The notes under the pieces were generated by a model. It saw nothing but the letters and a program-made list of their open reading frames with translations. It was not told where the DNA came from and did no database searches. From Saccharomycopsis malanga (lineage: Eukaryota > Ascomycota > Saccharomycetes > Ascoideales > Saccharomycopsidaceae), in the NCBI GenBank assembly GCA_004014935.1, contig CP025322.1:1674001-1738000 (forward strand): DNA of 64,000 bases. Direction: 5' to 3'. Each line of letters opens with the position of its first letter. Position 1 is the stretch's first letter. A program made the position numbers and the translations under genes. This document shows, in pieces, positions 10,590 through 20,745 of the stretch.

Positions 10590-11255
10590 CTATAGTTGCC
10601 GTTCATGAAATATTCATCTCATCGGAGGGTGTTAGTGGGGGTGGTTAATTGGTGATTTGGTATTTGACACCATTAGGTATGGGTGTTAATGTAGTTCAAA
10701 CACAATGTAATAGTTTGATGTCTGGTGCTATTCTATAAGTCTAATTGTATCCATTACAAGCAAATTTCTGGAATTTATTATGGATATTGCAAGTCTTCCA
10801 ACTTGCTTTGGATCTGTTCTCCTTTATAATTTTGACATGCTCTAATGTTAAAGGAACACTGATAAAATCATCTAATTTAATGACGAATTTATATCAACTT
10901 GATTTTTTGTATAATATAGTAAAATTTCTGTAATGATAGCGACCGCAGCAAATACAGATAATGGAACGATCATAAACAGTGTTGTGGAAAGCACCATTGT
11001 AGTGCTAATGATAATGATAAGTAGTACGGCGTGTATCATCATTATTTTGACCCTTGATTCTTAGGCTAGAATGAAATGTTCAGCTACTCGCCTTAATAGA
11101 TCAGAAACCAAATTTTGATTATCTTACATGTTAAAATATTCTTGCAGAGAAATCGCATTTACACTTTGTGTAGGTGAAAAACAACACTATACTTTTCAAT
11201 ATTTTCAACATCTATAATAACAAGAAACATTTAGCTGTACAAATCAGTAGCAAAA
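10590..11255. other. Divergent promoter region
   Basis: Between TVP38 (-) and the cysteine-rich secreted protein gene (+). G-rich stretch near 10625-10645 (GTTAGTGGGGGTGG). No ORF with an ATG start of interest and no recognised regulatory site. Confidence 0.4.
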
Positions 11256-12181
11256 ATGTTGTTTTCTAGCCTATTATTCCTGATAGGGTTATTGACCGTG
11301 GCAAAATGTTCAGTTACAGGTAAAATACTTTTGGAAGAAATAACACAATCAAGTGGAGTTTTCACCATGATTCCTGTGTTTTCAGAGTCCACAGTACGTC
11401 TTGTTTGTTAAACAACATTAAGTATTATTATTAACAAATTTTGCTTTGCAGGAACTCGAGCTTTCCAATTGTTTTGATACTCTTCAGACTGACGAGAGTT
11501 GGCTGCAATGCGTTATTGAAAATGGTGAAGATCAATGTAACTGTGATCTCTACCGCAAAGCTTTAGAAACTTGTATTAAAAGTTTTGTCAACGACAAGGT
11601 AAGTAAATTTCCAAACAAAGAAGAGTGAAGTATTTAATATTAACCATGTCAAGACTTTCTTACAGGTTTTCGAAGAAATTACGACCGAAGCATGCAAATT
11701 GGACTCCACTAATTCTATTCTTGATTACGATGAAGCCACTCAAATATTTGCAGCCAGTCAAAAGCCAAAGAGTAAGTACGGGGGGCTATTTGATATATGT
11801 GTAAGTATTATCATATACTGTATGTTTGGTTTTAAAAGGGATGGTTTTTTTAACATATCACAGTATAAAGAATTTAAATATTGCTACGAAAATGTTCAAG
11901 ATTTATTTAGTGACTGTCTTGAAGAAAAAAATAGCAGTGTTCTAGAGTGCAAATGCCTTTTTGGCAAAAAATTGCAAAGCAAATGTAGTCAAGACTGTCC
12001 TGATAATAAAAAGGTTTATCAGCGTATGGAAATCGTCAAAACTGACCTTTGTAAAGATCATCGCAAATCAGTCCATTACTCTTCTAGTTTGCTGCTAAAA
12101 CGGTTTTATGAAATAGTTGGTACTGATGACAACAAAAATTTATTTGTTGACGAGGAAATCGAGCTGATAAATAGCTTATAG
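11256..12181 (+). CDS. Cysteine-rich secreted protein in at least four exons
   Basis: A spliced gene I do not recognise by family. Exon 1 11256-11393 starts with a clear signal peptide (MLFSSLLFLIGLLTVAKCSVT). Introns: 11394-11451 (GTACGT...TTGCAG, TATTAAC upstream), 11599-11665 (GTAAGT...TTACAG, TATTAAC) and probably 11801-11863 (GTAAGT...TCACAG). The first two contain stops and must be removed; the third is 63 nt with no stop, so retention would insert 21 residues. A further weak candidate, 11320-11385 (GTAAAA...TTTCAG, 66 nt), would leave an 8-nt microexon in frame. Exons are 138, 147, 135 and 318 nt, all multiples of three, with phase-0 introns. The mature protein (about 220 residues) has two Cys modules: C-x12-C-x8-C-x-C-x9-C and C-x10-C-x10-C-x-C-x8-C. 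Secretion and disulphide bonding are inferred; function unknown. Confidence 0.65.
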
Positions 12182-12452
12182 CTAAGAGATTTAACTAAAA
12201 AAATGACCTGCTTCTTATCGAACTGCTTTACAATTTCTCTTTTGTAAGCTCTAAGGATCGTAAACTGTATTGTACACTACACTAAAAGAAATCAACAAGA
12301 ATGTTATCAAACTTATATTACTTCTACTATACAATTGATCATAATTTATGAGAAAGTAATTGTGGGTTTTTACTGTGAAAGCACTAGTGAAAGCCCTATA
12401 CCTATATTCTTCTGCTTAAGCACTTTTTTGCCTTGATCATATAGCAGTCGTA

Positions 12453-13970
12453 TTATTCTATTGAGTTATTTTCACCAGTAAGATTTCCACGGGCTTTTTG
12501 TTCATGTTCAATGGTTTCAAATAATGCTTTGAAATTTCCAGCGCCAAAACCATTATGATTATGGCGCTCAATGATTTCAATGAAAATTGTAGGTCTAACC
12601 AATAAAGGTTTAGTGAACAATTGCAAAAGGTAACCTTTGTCATCAAAATCAACCAAAATACCCAATTTCTTGATTTGTTCCATAGGTTGGGTGATCTTAA
12701 CTTTTGAATGTGATAGTCTTACAATAAGGTCTGAATAATATTTGTCTGGGACTTCAATAAATTCACATCCTCTGGATTTCAACGCTGTTATAGCTGAAAG
12801 GATATCATCAGTTAACAAAGCAATATGTTGAACTCCAGGACCATTGTAGTAATCCAAAAACTCTTCAATTTGTGATTTACACTTTCCTTTTGCCGGCTCA
12901 TTAATAGGCATTTTTACGTAATCTTTGTTCGAAGCCATCACAATGGATTTCAATGCTGAGTAGTCAGTGCTAACGTCTCTTTCATCTACAGACCAAAATC
13001 GATGGAAACCGAAAGCTTTAGCGTAAAATTCACACGATTGGTCCATTTGATCCCAATCTTGGTTTTGAACGCAATGGTCAATATGGATAAGGTCAACTTT
13101 AGGAAGAGATTTAATCACGTCTGTATTAAAGCTACTGAAAACTCCTACGTTCGAAGTCGCAGGAATCTCTTGGTAGTGTGGAAGGAAACAGCCAGAATAA
13201 GTACCTCTATTGATGAGGGTATGTGTTGTGTCCCCAAAAATCCCAATTCTTGCTAATCTAACAGAACCATTTGAATCTTCTATTGTTTTTGGTTCTTCAA
13301 CAGCTTTCGCACCATTTGCTATAGCCACTTTGTAGAGGACATCAACATTATCAACAGTGAAGGCCACGTCTTTAACACCATCACCGTGCTGTACAATGAA
13401 TTTGTTCATTTCTTTTACTTGCGAATCATATTTGGCATTTGTTTTGAAAGAAGCTCTTAAAGGAGACGAGAATTGAAAAACAACCTTATTGTTTGCAACC
13501 ACATACGAACAGACTGCTCTTGAGCCATTCTCCAAACCTTTATATGCCAAAGGTTTGAATCCAAGACATGTTATAAAATAAGCTGCCGTTTGTTTGGCGT
13601 TGGAAACATACCAAGTTACATGGTCATATCCTTCATATGTGACATCTTCTAATTCAACATTGGGCAACAAAAACTCTTGTAATTGGGCCAAATCCCTTTC
13701 AAACTCTGTGTTGTTACTATAACGTCCTTTTTCCAAATCTTCTTTGATTTCAGGTTCTACAGTGATTTTCCCCACAAAAATGTTTGATGATGATATTTCG
13801 GGTGGTATTGTTTTCTCATTTTCCAAATCTGATGAAGCGTCCTCGAAAATTTCTTTGGTTAAGGGTTTAGTGATCATCTTAGCCGAAGAATTGCCACGAA
13901 GAAGTTTTGTTAGATTTTCGCCCAAAATAGAGTCGGTTTTATCAGAAATTGAATTGGTTCTTGAAGCCAT
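12453..13970 (-). CDS. HPD1: 4-hydroxyphenylpyruvate dioxygenase with long N-terminal extension
   Basis: Converts 4-hydroxyphenylpyruvate to homogentisate, the committed step of tyrosine catabolism, using Fe(II) and O2. 505 residues with two vicinal-oxygen-chelate halves. The N-terminal half includes DHVTWYVSNAKQTAAYF and GFKPLAYKGLENGSR. Predicted iron ligands are His of DHCVQNQ (about 298), His of GVQHIALL (about 381) and Glu465 of FIEIIERHNHNG. Family members are usually about 380-400 residues; here roughly 105 extra, charged, low-complexity N-terminal residues precede the VOC fold. ATG 13970 is the first ATG in frame; upstream codons begin with GTG and overlap a duplicated sequence. The gene is convergent with the Cys-rich gene and divergent from the lipase gene. 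Confidence 0.93.
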   Translation of the reverse strand: MASRTNSISDKTDSILGENLTKLLRGNSSAKMITKPLTKEIFEDASSDLENEKTIPPEISSSNIFVGKITVEPEIKEDLEKGRYSNNTEFERDLAQLQEFLLPNVELEDVTYEGYDHVTWYVSNAKQTAAYFITCLGFKPLAYKGLENGSRAVCSYVVANNKVVFQFSSPLRASFKTNAKYDSQVKEMNKFIVQHGDGVKDVAFTVDNVDVLYKVAIANGAKAVEEPKTIEDSNGSVRLARIGIFGDTTHTLINRGTYSGCFLPHYQEIPATSNVGVFSSFNTDVIKSLPKVDLIHIDHCVQNQDWDQMDQSCEFYAKAFGFHRFWSVDERDVSTDYSALKSIVMASNKDYVKMPINEPAKGKCKSQIEEFLDYYNGPGVQHIALLTDDILSAITALKSRGCEFIEVPDKYYSDLIVRLSHSKVKITQPMEQIKKLGILVDFDDKGYLLQLFTKPLLVRPTIFIEIIERHNHNGFGAGNFKALFETIEHEQKARGNLTGENNSIE

Positions 13971-14486
13971 AATGATAAGCACACTTGGAATTTTCTTGTT
14001 ATTAGCAGTATTGATAAGCACTCTTGGAATTTTCTTGTTAATTTTGCTTTCATATTAACTTGAATTATCAAACATTTCAATAATACTGAGTTATATAGAA
14101 TACGATTTTACTGGTTTGGAGCGGTTTGTGTTTACGTATTGCATGCATGTTGGAATAACAGCCGATTATCTACAATGAGAGTATATGTTTTTATATTAGT
14201 AATTACAATGTTGCATATTTTATTGAACCATCAAAGTCAGAAGTATAAAAAATCACCATATTGCATTATATTCAGTTTAATATCAAATCGTAGAGTCAAG
14301 CTAGAATTGTATCATATGGCAAACTTGACAGTAACAATTTTGAAATTGGTGCGTTTCATGTTCCCCTCTTTTCGCTATAAATACTACTCATCGGAGCAAA
14401 TCATCGCGCACTATTGATAACTGTTTTTTTACAACTAGTGGCATATCATGATTGTATGGTTTGCTTTGAATAAGAAATAAAGAGAA
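13971..14486. other. Divergent promoter region HPD1/lipase
   Basis: Contains a near-perfect 29-bp direct repeat (13973-14001 and 14012-14040) abutting the HPD1 start. The rest is AT-rich, with a likely TATA-like element CTATAAATAC near 14374. No additional gene. Confidence 0.5.
13973..14040. repeat. 29-bp direct repeat abutting the HPD1 start
   Basis: Units at 13973-14001 and 14012-14040 (TGATAAGCAC...TTCTTGTTA), differing at one base and separated by 10 bp. They occupy positions about -3 to -70 from the HPD1 ATG, so they should lie in its 5' untranslated leader. Confidence 0.85.
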
Positions 14487-16940
14487 ATGCCTATTGATCC
14501 CGGTACTACTGAGCGGCTTATGCGGCGCCATAACTCCGATAAGGAGGGCTCATATGAGAAAGATGAAGGGTCAAAGAGTTTCTTAGCCAATGTTGGGCTT
14601 GGGATAGACTTGGGATTAAGCTTGGCATCCAACGTACTACGAATGTTACCTATTTCTAAACAGCTATTGGGACCACCGTCAGAATCTGAGGCAATGATCA
14701 ATGCGCTTGTAGCACAGCAAAAGGTAGCAACCTCATATGAAGAATGGAAGATGTTATCATTACGATTGGATGCGCTTTTAGGAAACGAAAAGTGGAAAGA
14801 CAATCCCAAGTCTGATATTTATGATTACGAGTTGATCACATTAAGAATCAACCAGTTCCGCTATGCTAGGTCAAACAGAGACTACAAGAAATTGTTGTAT
14901 CTTATTAGAACCACCTGGAATAGAAACGTAGGTAATATAGGCGATGTCAGCTTATATCGACACAGTTTAGTAGGCACAAAAACTTTGATTGAGGAATATC
15001 TTAAAGAATGTGAGGCGTCTCTCAATTTCCTCATGGACGATAGCGTGAATACTGGTATAGATGATCGATACCTATTAGGCATGCTTTTACAAACCCGCAG
15101 AGCCATCGGGCGAACCGCCTTGGTTTTGAGTGGTGGGGGTTGTTTTGGCTTGTTCCATATTGGGGTGTTGTCTACTTTGTTAGAGCAAGATCTCTTGCCA
15201 AGAGTTGTTTCTGGCAGTTCCGCCGGAGCTATAGTAGCTAGTATTTTATCTGCTCATCACCCTGAAGAAATTGATGATTTGCTACAAGATATCATGGGCA
15301 AAGAATTCATTATATTCAATGCTCCAGAAACTCAAACAGGCAAACCCACGAAAAAGTCCTTATTTGTCAATTTGCTTCGGTTTATCAAAACCGGAAATTG
15401 GTTTGAAAATAATTATTTGGTACACACAATGAAAAGCTTCTTGGGTAATCTTACTTTCAGAGAAGCTTATAATAGAACCGGTCGGATTTTGAATGTAACA
15501 GTAAGCCCTGCTAGTTTTTATGAACAGCCGAGATTATTGAATTATATCACTTCCCCCAACGTATTGATTTGGTCTGCTGTCTGTGCTTCTTGTGCTTTAC
15601 CAGGGGTATTTGCTTCCACAATCATATATGAAAAAGACCCAAGTCTTGGTATAATAAGAGAATGGAACCATATATCTGTCAAGTTTGTAGATGGTTCTGT
15701 GGACAATGATTTGCCAATCACAAGATTGTCTGAAATGTTCAATGTTGATCATATCATTGCTTGCCAGGTGAATCCTCATGTAACTCCATTTTTAAAACTT
15801 TCATTAGCACAAGTTGGTGGAGAAATTGAACATGAATTCAGTTACAAAGTAAAGAAATATTTTAATGCTATATACAGTTACTCCACTTCCGAAATTATCC
15901 ATTATTTGGATATAAGCCAGGAATTGGGAATTGCCCGAAATATGTCCAAGAAAATCAAATCCGTCTTGACTCAACGTTACAGCGGTGATATCACCATATT
16001 ACCTGAGCTAAGGATCAGCGAGTTAGGTAATGTCTTAAGAAACCCAACTCCACAGTTTTTGCTAGATGCTACAGTGAGAGGCGCTCGTTCTACTTGGCCA
16101 AAGCTCAGCTTAATACACAATCACTGTTTTCTTGAATTCTTACTAGACAAATCCATATCGCATCTTAGAACCCGTTTGATTTGCAAAAAGGTCAATATGA
16201 ATGGTGTTCCATTAGCATTTGTGAACTCGCCTGTTGATTCTGATAATGCGAATTCTGAAGAGGAGTTGCTAATCAAAGAAACTCTTTTTGGTGAAAAGAA
16301 ACAGCCAAACTCCATCAGACGAAGACAACGGAGTGAAAGCTTGACTTTTGCTACATTTCCCACAAGATCTGTTTCTCATGGTAATATAAAGGGTCTTCAT
16401 GATAGTAGACTAAGACGCCAAAGCTCTATTTCTACCATTAGAAACCCAAGAGATACTTTATCAGCTTCCAATGCTTTGAACACTGGTGATACCATGAACC
16501 CTACTAATACTCTGCTAAAATATTATTCTGCCAATTCAATGCCCTCTTCATTTGTTGCCACCGGTCTAAGGCCTACTTCAGATGAATCCACAGTCCTTCC
16601 GAATTCGAGAGTTCTACCCAATATGAAATTCAATAGAGGTTCTGCTACAAATCTTATATTGAATAGACCAGCATCACCAATGGCTACCAGACCAGTATCT
16701 CCCATGGCTACTCGAAGCCCCTCAAAAAGCTTGATTGATAAGCCCAATAAACTAAAAAAAGGAGAAAAACAATTCAACTTTAATGTTACTCTGGTGAATA
16801 ACAGTTCGGCTGACTCTAGCGTAAATGCTAGTTCTCTGGAAGATGAAACCGAGCCTCCCAGCGATTTCCTATATCCTGTTAAAATGAAAGCTTTCAAGGT
16901 ACAGTCAACTGATAACGTCAGTCATGACCGTACAATTTAG
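14487..16940 (+). CDS. Patatin-domain triacylglycerol lipase (Tgl4/Tgl5 type)
   Basis: An 817-residue lipid-droplet lipase of the Tgl3/Tgl4/Tgl5 group, which hydrolyse stored triacylglycerol; Tgl4 also has phospholipase and acyltransferase activities. The patatin domain runs about residues 208-410: oxyanion motif SGGGCFGLFHIG (from about 215), nucleophile Ser245 in GSSAG, and catalytic Asp402 in VDGSVDNDLP. The upstream DUF3336-like region (residues about 80-190) is typical of this group. The C-terminal 240 residues are low complexity, rich in Ser, Arg and Asn, with basic-Ser sites (RRQRSES, LRRQSS) and a doubled SPMATRP motif. ATG 14487 is the first in frame. Which S. cerevisiae paralogue is orthologous cannot be settled by eye; Tgl4/5 fits the motif and length better than Tgl3. 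Confidence 0.88.
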   Translation: MPIDPGTTERLMRRHNSDKEGSYEKDEGSKSFLANVGLGIDLGLSLASNVLRMLPISKQLLGPPSESEAMINALVAQQKVATSYEEWKMLSLRLDALLGNEKWKDNPKSDIYDYELITLRINQFRYARSNRDYKKLLYLIRTTWNRNVGNIGDVSLYRHSLVGTKTLIEEYLKECEASLNFLMDDSVNTGIDDRYLLGMLLQTRRAIGRTALVLSGGGCFGLFHIGVLSTLLEQDLLPRVVSGSSAGAIVASILSAHHPEEIDDLLQDIMGKEFIIFNAPETQTGKPTKKSLFVNLLRFIKTGNWFENNYLVHTMKSFLGNLTFREAYNRTGRILNVTVSPASFYEQPRLLNYITSPNVLIWSAVCASCALPGVFASTIIYEKDPSLGIIREWNHISVKFVDGSVDNDLPITRLSEMFNVDHIIACQVNPHVTPFLKLSLAQVGGEIEHEFSYKVKKYFNAIYSYSTSEIIHYLDISQELGIARNMSKKIKSVLTQRYSGDITILPELRISELGNVLRNPTPQFLLDATVRGARSTWPKLSLIHNHCFLEFLLDKSISHLRTRLICKKVNMNGVPLAFVNSPVDSDNANSEEELLIKETLFGEKKQPNSIRRRQRSESLTFATFPTRSVSHGNIKGLHDSRLRRQSSISTIRNPRDTLSASNALNTGDTMNPTNTLLKYYSANSMPSSFVATGLRPTSDESTVLPNSRVLPNMKFNRGSATNLILNRPASPMATRPVSPMATRSPSKSLIDKPNKLKKGEKQFNFNVTLVNNSSADSSVNASSLEDETEPPSDFLYPVKMKAFKVQSTDNVSHDRTI

Positions 16941-17814
16941 TTCAAATTTGTATTAATACTTACTAAACCCACGACACACTGATGCTCCCACTGAAAAACG
17001 CTCCCATTTAATGATAATGACCACTTAATGATGCTACATACTTTAATGATATGACACTATAACGATCTACTGCAAGTGAATTTATCGTAGTTGAAAAGCT
17101 GTTATAATAAAGTGCATTAAATATATGCTATATAAGCCAGACACATGGCACACTTAAAAATATAGTATATGGTATTAAATTGACACCTATAAAGTCTCAC
17201 CAAGGTAAAGGTTGTGACACCGACATTTGTTTTAACAAACCCAAGCAATCGAGCTTGAAATTTATTTACTACGTTGTTTCTTGCTATTTTCAACAAGACA
17301 CTAACTATAACGACATTTCGAAATATTCTATAAAACGACTGTAGTCATTATTAACAGCACCATTATTTCTCGGGGGGTAGCAAATGAGTACTGACTGTAG
17401 AACATATATAAAATATATACAGACGTCTCTATTACGATATTGAACTTGACGAGATAGATAAGTACTGGTGTCTGGGCTCAAATAAATTATATCCTGTATT
17501 CATTTCTAGTTTCGTATACTTTCGCATACATTGGACCCTTTATGTCGCTATGTATTTGATATGCATTTAATTATCAAATGTGCAATCTTCCAATGGTGAT
17601 ACTGTCAACTATACTAAATACTCAACTTGCCAGTATGAGCAACGTTCCCAAGACAATATTACTACAAAAAAAGATAATAGCGATGCACAGTCGATGTATT
17701 CAAAAAAAAAAATTAAATAGTCAAAAAATTACATTAGGGAAAAGAAAAATATGGATGAGATAATAGCACAATAGGGCAAAACTTTTTCGGTGTAGCAATT
17801 TACAGAAGAACCTA
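16941..17814. other. Convergent intergenic region
   Basis: 874 bp of AT-rich sequence between the lipase gene and CIC1, carrying both 3' ends. A long A-rich run (17701-17712) and several ATATAT stretches; no gene or repeat recognised. Confidence 0.45.
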
Positions 17815-19344
17815 TTAAGCTTTTGACTTTCTAGTTTTTGGTTTTTTATTGTTAGATTTCTTCTCTGATTCCTGGTCGACATCAGACTTTCTCTTTTGTT
17901 TGGTTTCAGTCTCCTTCCTTATTTCTGAGGTTTTCTTCTCACTCTTGGACTTGACGAGTTTGGCTTTCTTCTCCTTGTTTTCGACGAAATTTGGTTCATT
18001 ATCAAATTGACCCAACTCTAACAAACTTTGTTCAAACTTGGATAATTTGATACCCTTCGCAATAACAACCTTGTTACCAACAACATATTCCTTTTCAGTT
18101 TCAACAGTCTTTGAAGTTTCAGTTTTTGGTTTCTTTTCTTCAGCAATGTCTGATTTGGACAAGTACAAAGATTCATCGTAGAACAATGGCAATGCAGGGG
18201 AGGATCTGAGCTTGATAAATGCAGATCTAATAGCATTATCTTCGCCATTGTTGAAACGTGATTTTTCAAAGTGTGAAATAACAGAAACTGCATTACTTAC
18301 AAGTTGATCTTTGGTGAAAGTACCAATATTACCAATGTTAAGAGTGACGTTGCTAGTGAGTGATTCCTTGAAAAACGTAGATGACAAAACCTTGTTGATT
18401 TGGTTTCTGACGGTTTCAATAGAAAACTCTTTGACGTTACTTTTAGCATGAGGAGCAATTCTGATTGGAACAGGCGCTTTATTCTTGGAATAAAATGGTT
18501 TACCAAGAACAGATGGTAAACTGGCAACAATACCTTGATCAGCAATGAACAAATCGTAACTTTGAGAAAGCTGTCTTTTGAGCTCGTAAGTCTTGTACTC
18601 GTTACGAAGAGCCTTGAATGGAAGTATCTTGGACAAGAACGGAAGTTTGGCTTCCTCAATCTTCTCTAGTTGAGCATCAGTTTTGATAATGTCATCTCTG
18701 GTAATCAAACAAATCTTAAAATCGGAATCCTTGTCATTGATAGAGTACAAAGGATGGTCCAAATTGATCATGTTAAGTTTCAATGATTGCTTGTCGGTGA
18801 TAAACTTTTTAAATTGAAACACCAAGTCAACAGACTTGCTAGCAGCAGTCTCACTGTCATCTTCGTCAAATAAGGATTGTTTCTTTGAATCCGCTTCTGA
18901 AGCAGCTTGCTTACGCTCATGGTATTTGATCAACTCATCAACAGCAGACTTTATAAGCTTTTCAGGCACTAAAGAATTAGATACAGTTTTCCCTTCCTTT
19001 TTGGCAGGAGTCTTTGCCACCTTTTTAGCAGGGGCTTTTAGATCCTTCTTCGCAGGGGTGTTTTTAGCTGATGTTTTCTTAGTAGAGCCCTTGACTGGTG
19101 TTTCCTTAGCTGGAGTGTTCTTAGCTGAACCATTTTTAGCTAAAGCCTTCTTAGCTGGGGTCTTTTTTGGAGTACCTTCAGGGGCTTTTTTTAAAGGGCT
19201 CTTACGCTCGCTAGTGGTACTATTTTTCAAAGGAGTCCCTGGAGTCTCTTTGTCCTCCTTAGCATTCTTCTTCAAAGTCTTTGGAGACTTGAGTGGCGAA
19301 TTAACAGGGTTTCTAGAAGAGTTTCTAGTGGCTCTAGGTGGCAT
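17815..19344 (-). CDS. CIC1: Ribosome-biogenesis protein Cic1/Nsa3 (ribosomal L1-fold) with histone H1-like tail
   Basis: A 509-residue nucleolar protein. Cic1 binds pre-60S particles near ITS2 and is needed for large-subunit maturation. The central part (about 125-390) is an L1-domain fold as in Cic1/Utp30/RSL1D1: LIKSAVDELIKYHERK, FKICLITRDDI, YDLFIADQGIVASLPSVLGKPF, LNIGNIG and IRSAFIKLRSSPALPLFYDE. The N-terminal 120 residues are a Lys/Pro/Thr/Ala-rich tail with repeated TPAKK-type motifs like a histone H1 tail, longer than in S. cerevisiae Cic1 (376 residues). The C-terminus is a lysine-rich nuclear-localisation-like tail (NKKPKTRKSKA). The promoter holds PAC-like and RRPE-like elements, as expected for ribosome-biogenesis genes. 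Confidence 0.87.
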   Translation of the reverse strand: MPPRATRNSSRNPVNSPLKSPKTLKKNAKEDKETPGTPLKNSTTSERKSPLKKAPEGTPKKTPAKKALAKNGSAKNTPAKETPVKGSTKKTSAKNTPAKKDLKAPAKKVAKTPAKKEGKTVSNSLVPEKLIKSAVDELIKYHERKQAASEADSKKQSLFDEDDSETAASKSVDLVFQFKKFITDKQSLKLNMINLDHPLYSINDKDSDFKICLITRDDIIKTDAQLEKIEEAKLPFLSKILPFKALRNEYKTYELKRQLSQSYDLFIADQGIVASLPSVLGKPFYSKNKAPVPIRIAPHAKSNVKEFSIETVRNQINKVLSSTFFKESLTSNVTLNIGNIGTFTKDQLVSNAVSVISHFEKSRFNNGEDNAIRSAFIKLRSSPALPLFYDESLYLSKSDIAEEKKPKTETSKTVETEKEYVVGNKVVIAKGIKLSKFEQSLLELGQFDNEPNFVENKEKKAKLVKSKSEKKTSEIRKETETKQKRKSDVDQESEKKSNNKKPKTRKSKA

Positions 19345-19778
19345 CTTGAATTGATAAGCTGAACGTGCAAAGCTGTAAAACTGTAATTTATTGTTACAGA
19401 AATCAGTAATATTTAACCAATTATTATTGTTCAGGAATTTTCAAATTACATACACACCAACCCAATTTAATTATGTTTGTCTAAAAATTTTTCACATCTC
19501 ATCTCCCCCCAAAAAAAAAAATTATTTTTCACCATGCATTACAACGCATGCAAACTCAGGTTAATGCGTCTCCATGTATTATACTGTCTGTCAACGCACG
19601 TATCATAGATCATCCGGGTAATATGGCATCGAGACTAAACGAAGAATGATAAATGGCTATCAACGGTCAATATTAAAAAGGCTCTGAAATAGAGGCAAAA
19701 GATTATCAATAAAGGGTTGACTTCTCGCACTCAGAGTTTTTTCTGGACATAAATTTTTAAATTTAGTGATTATTCAAA
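19345..19778. other. Divergent promoter region CIC1/ELF1
   Basis: 434 bp shared by two genes reading outward. Apart from the PAC/RRPE-like pair described separately it shows a C run followed by an A run (19504-19521) and the ELF1 leader. Confidence 0.5.
19483..19505 (-). promoter_or_regulatory. RRPE-like and PAC-like elements upstream of CIC1
   Basis: On the minus strand the order is GAGATGAG (19505-19498, PAC core GATGAG) then TGAAAAATTTTT (19494-19483, RRPE), about 140-160 bp upstream of the CIC1 ATG. PAC followed by RRPE is the usual arrangement for yeast ribosome-biogenesis promoters, bound by Tod6/Dot6 and Stb3 in S. cerevisiae. This supports the CIC1 assignment; factor binding in this species is inferred. 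Confidence 0.65.
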
Positions 19779-20226
19779 ATGGTAAGTGAAACAAGCGTCA
19801 GCTTTCAAGGGATTTGGGTCCATTGAAAATTTTACCCTCATTTTAAATAAGCACAATATACTAACAACAATTTAGGGTAGAAAGAAGTCATCGAGAAAGC
19901 CAACGAAGATGATCAAGCCAAAGCTTGATGCAACTTTTGGCTGCCTTTTTTGTAATCACGAAAAGTCTGTTGTTTGTTCTTTGGACAAGAAGACGTTGAT
20001 TGGAAGTCTCAAATGCAAAGTATGTGGACAATCATTCCAGACCACTATAAGCGTGTTGAGTGCCCCTGTAGATGTATATTCAGACTGGGTTGACGTGTGT
20101 GAGGATCTTAACGACACAAAAGATGAAGCCTCCAAATATGGCACTGTCGAGGGAGACGAAGAAGATGAAGATAGAGAATATAACCCTAGAGCCACTGCTA
20201 CTGAAGATGATTACGATAGCGAATAG
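19779..20226 (+). CDS. ELF1: Transcription elongation factor Elf1 (spliced)
   Basis: A 117-residue zinc-ribbon protein that travels with RNA polymerase II and helps it through nucleosomes. Exon 1 is only the ATG (19779-19781); the intron is 19782-19875 (GTAAGT donor, TACTAAC branch at 19859-19865, TTTAG acceptor); exon 2 is 19876-20226. The spliced start [12 protein letters not shown] matches the basic Elf1 N-terminus. Zinc ligands are Cys24, Cys27, Cys48 and Cys51 (CLFC...CKVC), followed by the conserved QPVDVYSDW-like segment [12 protein letters not shown], then an acidic tail. Without splicing the first ATG would be Met13, losing the conserved basic tail, so the intron is well supported. 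Confidence 0.93.
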
Positions 20227-20745
20227 TCAGCACCTAACTATATTAGCGACTTTAAATAAGTAATCACTACCCAAACGACATTGCAGAAACGCAAGACCAA
20301 GCTTATCTGGGTTCAAAGCAGGATCTTTGACTCTTGGGATGGTCCTTCATCTATTTTTTTAACAATTGTAACATAATTTTTAGCATAATAGTATGATTTT
20401 TGTTCTTTACATTTATCTCATAATCCGTAATGGGTACGTTGATTACTCTGGTCAAACCTAAAATAGCATGGAACGTTTTAATGGCTTTCATTCATAATTT
20501 GCGTTGGTCAAGTCTGTACTGATTAACGTCTATTTATGAGATTTGACACTTCTGATAATTGCAAAATGGAAAATCTCGTTTAAACCTTCGGTTTAAAACT
20601 TTTTTTTGCCTCTTGTTGCTTATTGTTTGGTCTATATTCCCATCAGCGTTTTCATTCCTCTAAATTCAAATTCATCTTTAGTTACTATGATTTTTTCGTT
20701 CTTGTTTTCCAACTTGCACATAGACCTGTCAAACTTTTATTTTTT
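20227..20745. other. Intergenic region upstream of the HSP70 relic
   Basis: ELF1 3' region followed by AT-rich DNA. Some of 20590-20745 may be further decayed HSP70 sequence (an open frame continues upstream from the recognisable part), but I cannot align it confidently. A small palindrome-like AAACCTTCGGTTTA lies at 20582-20595. Confidence 0.4.
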
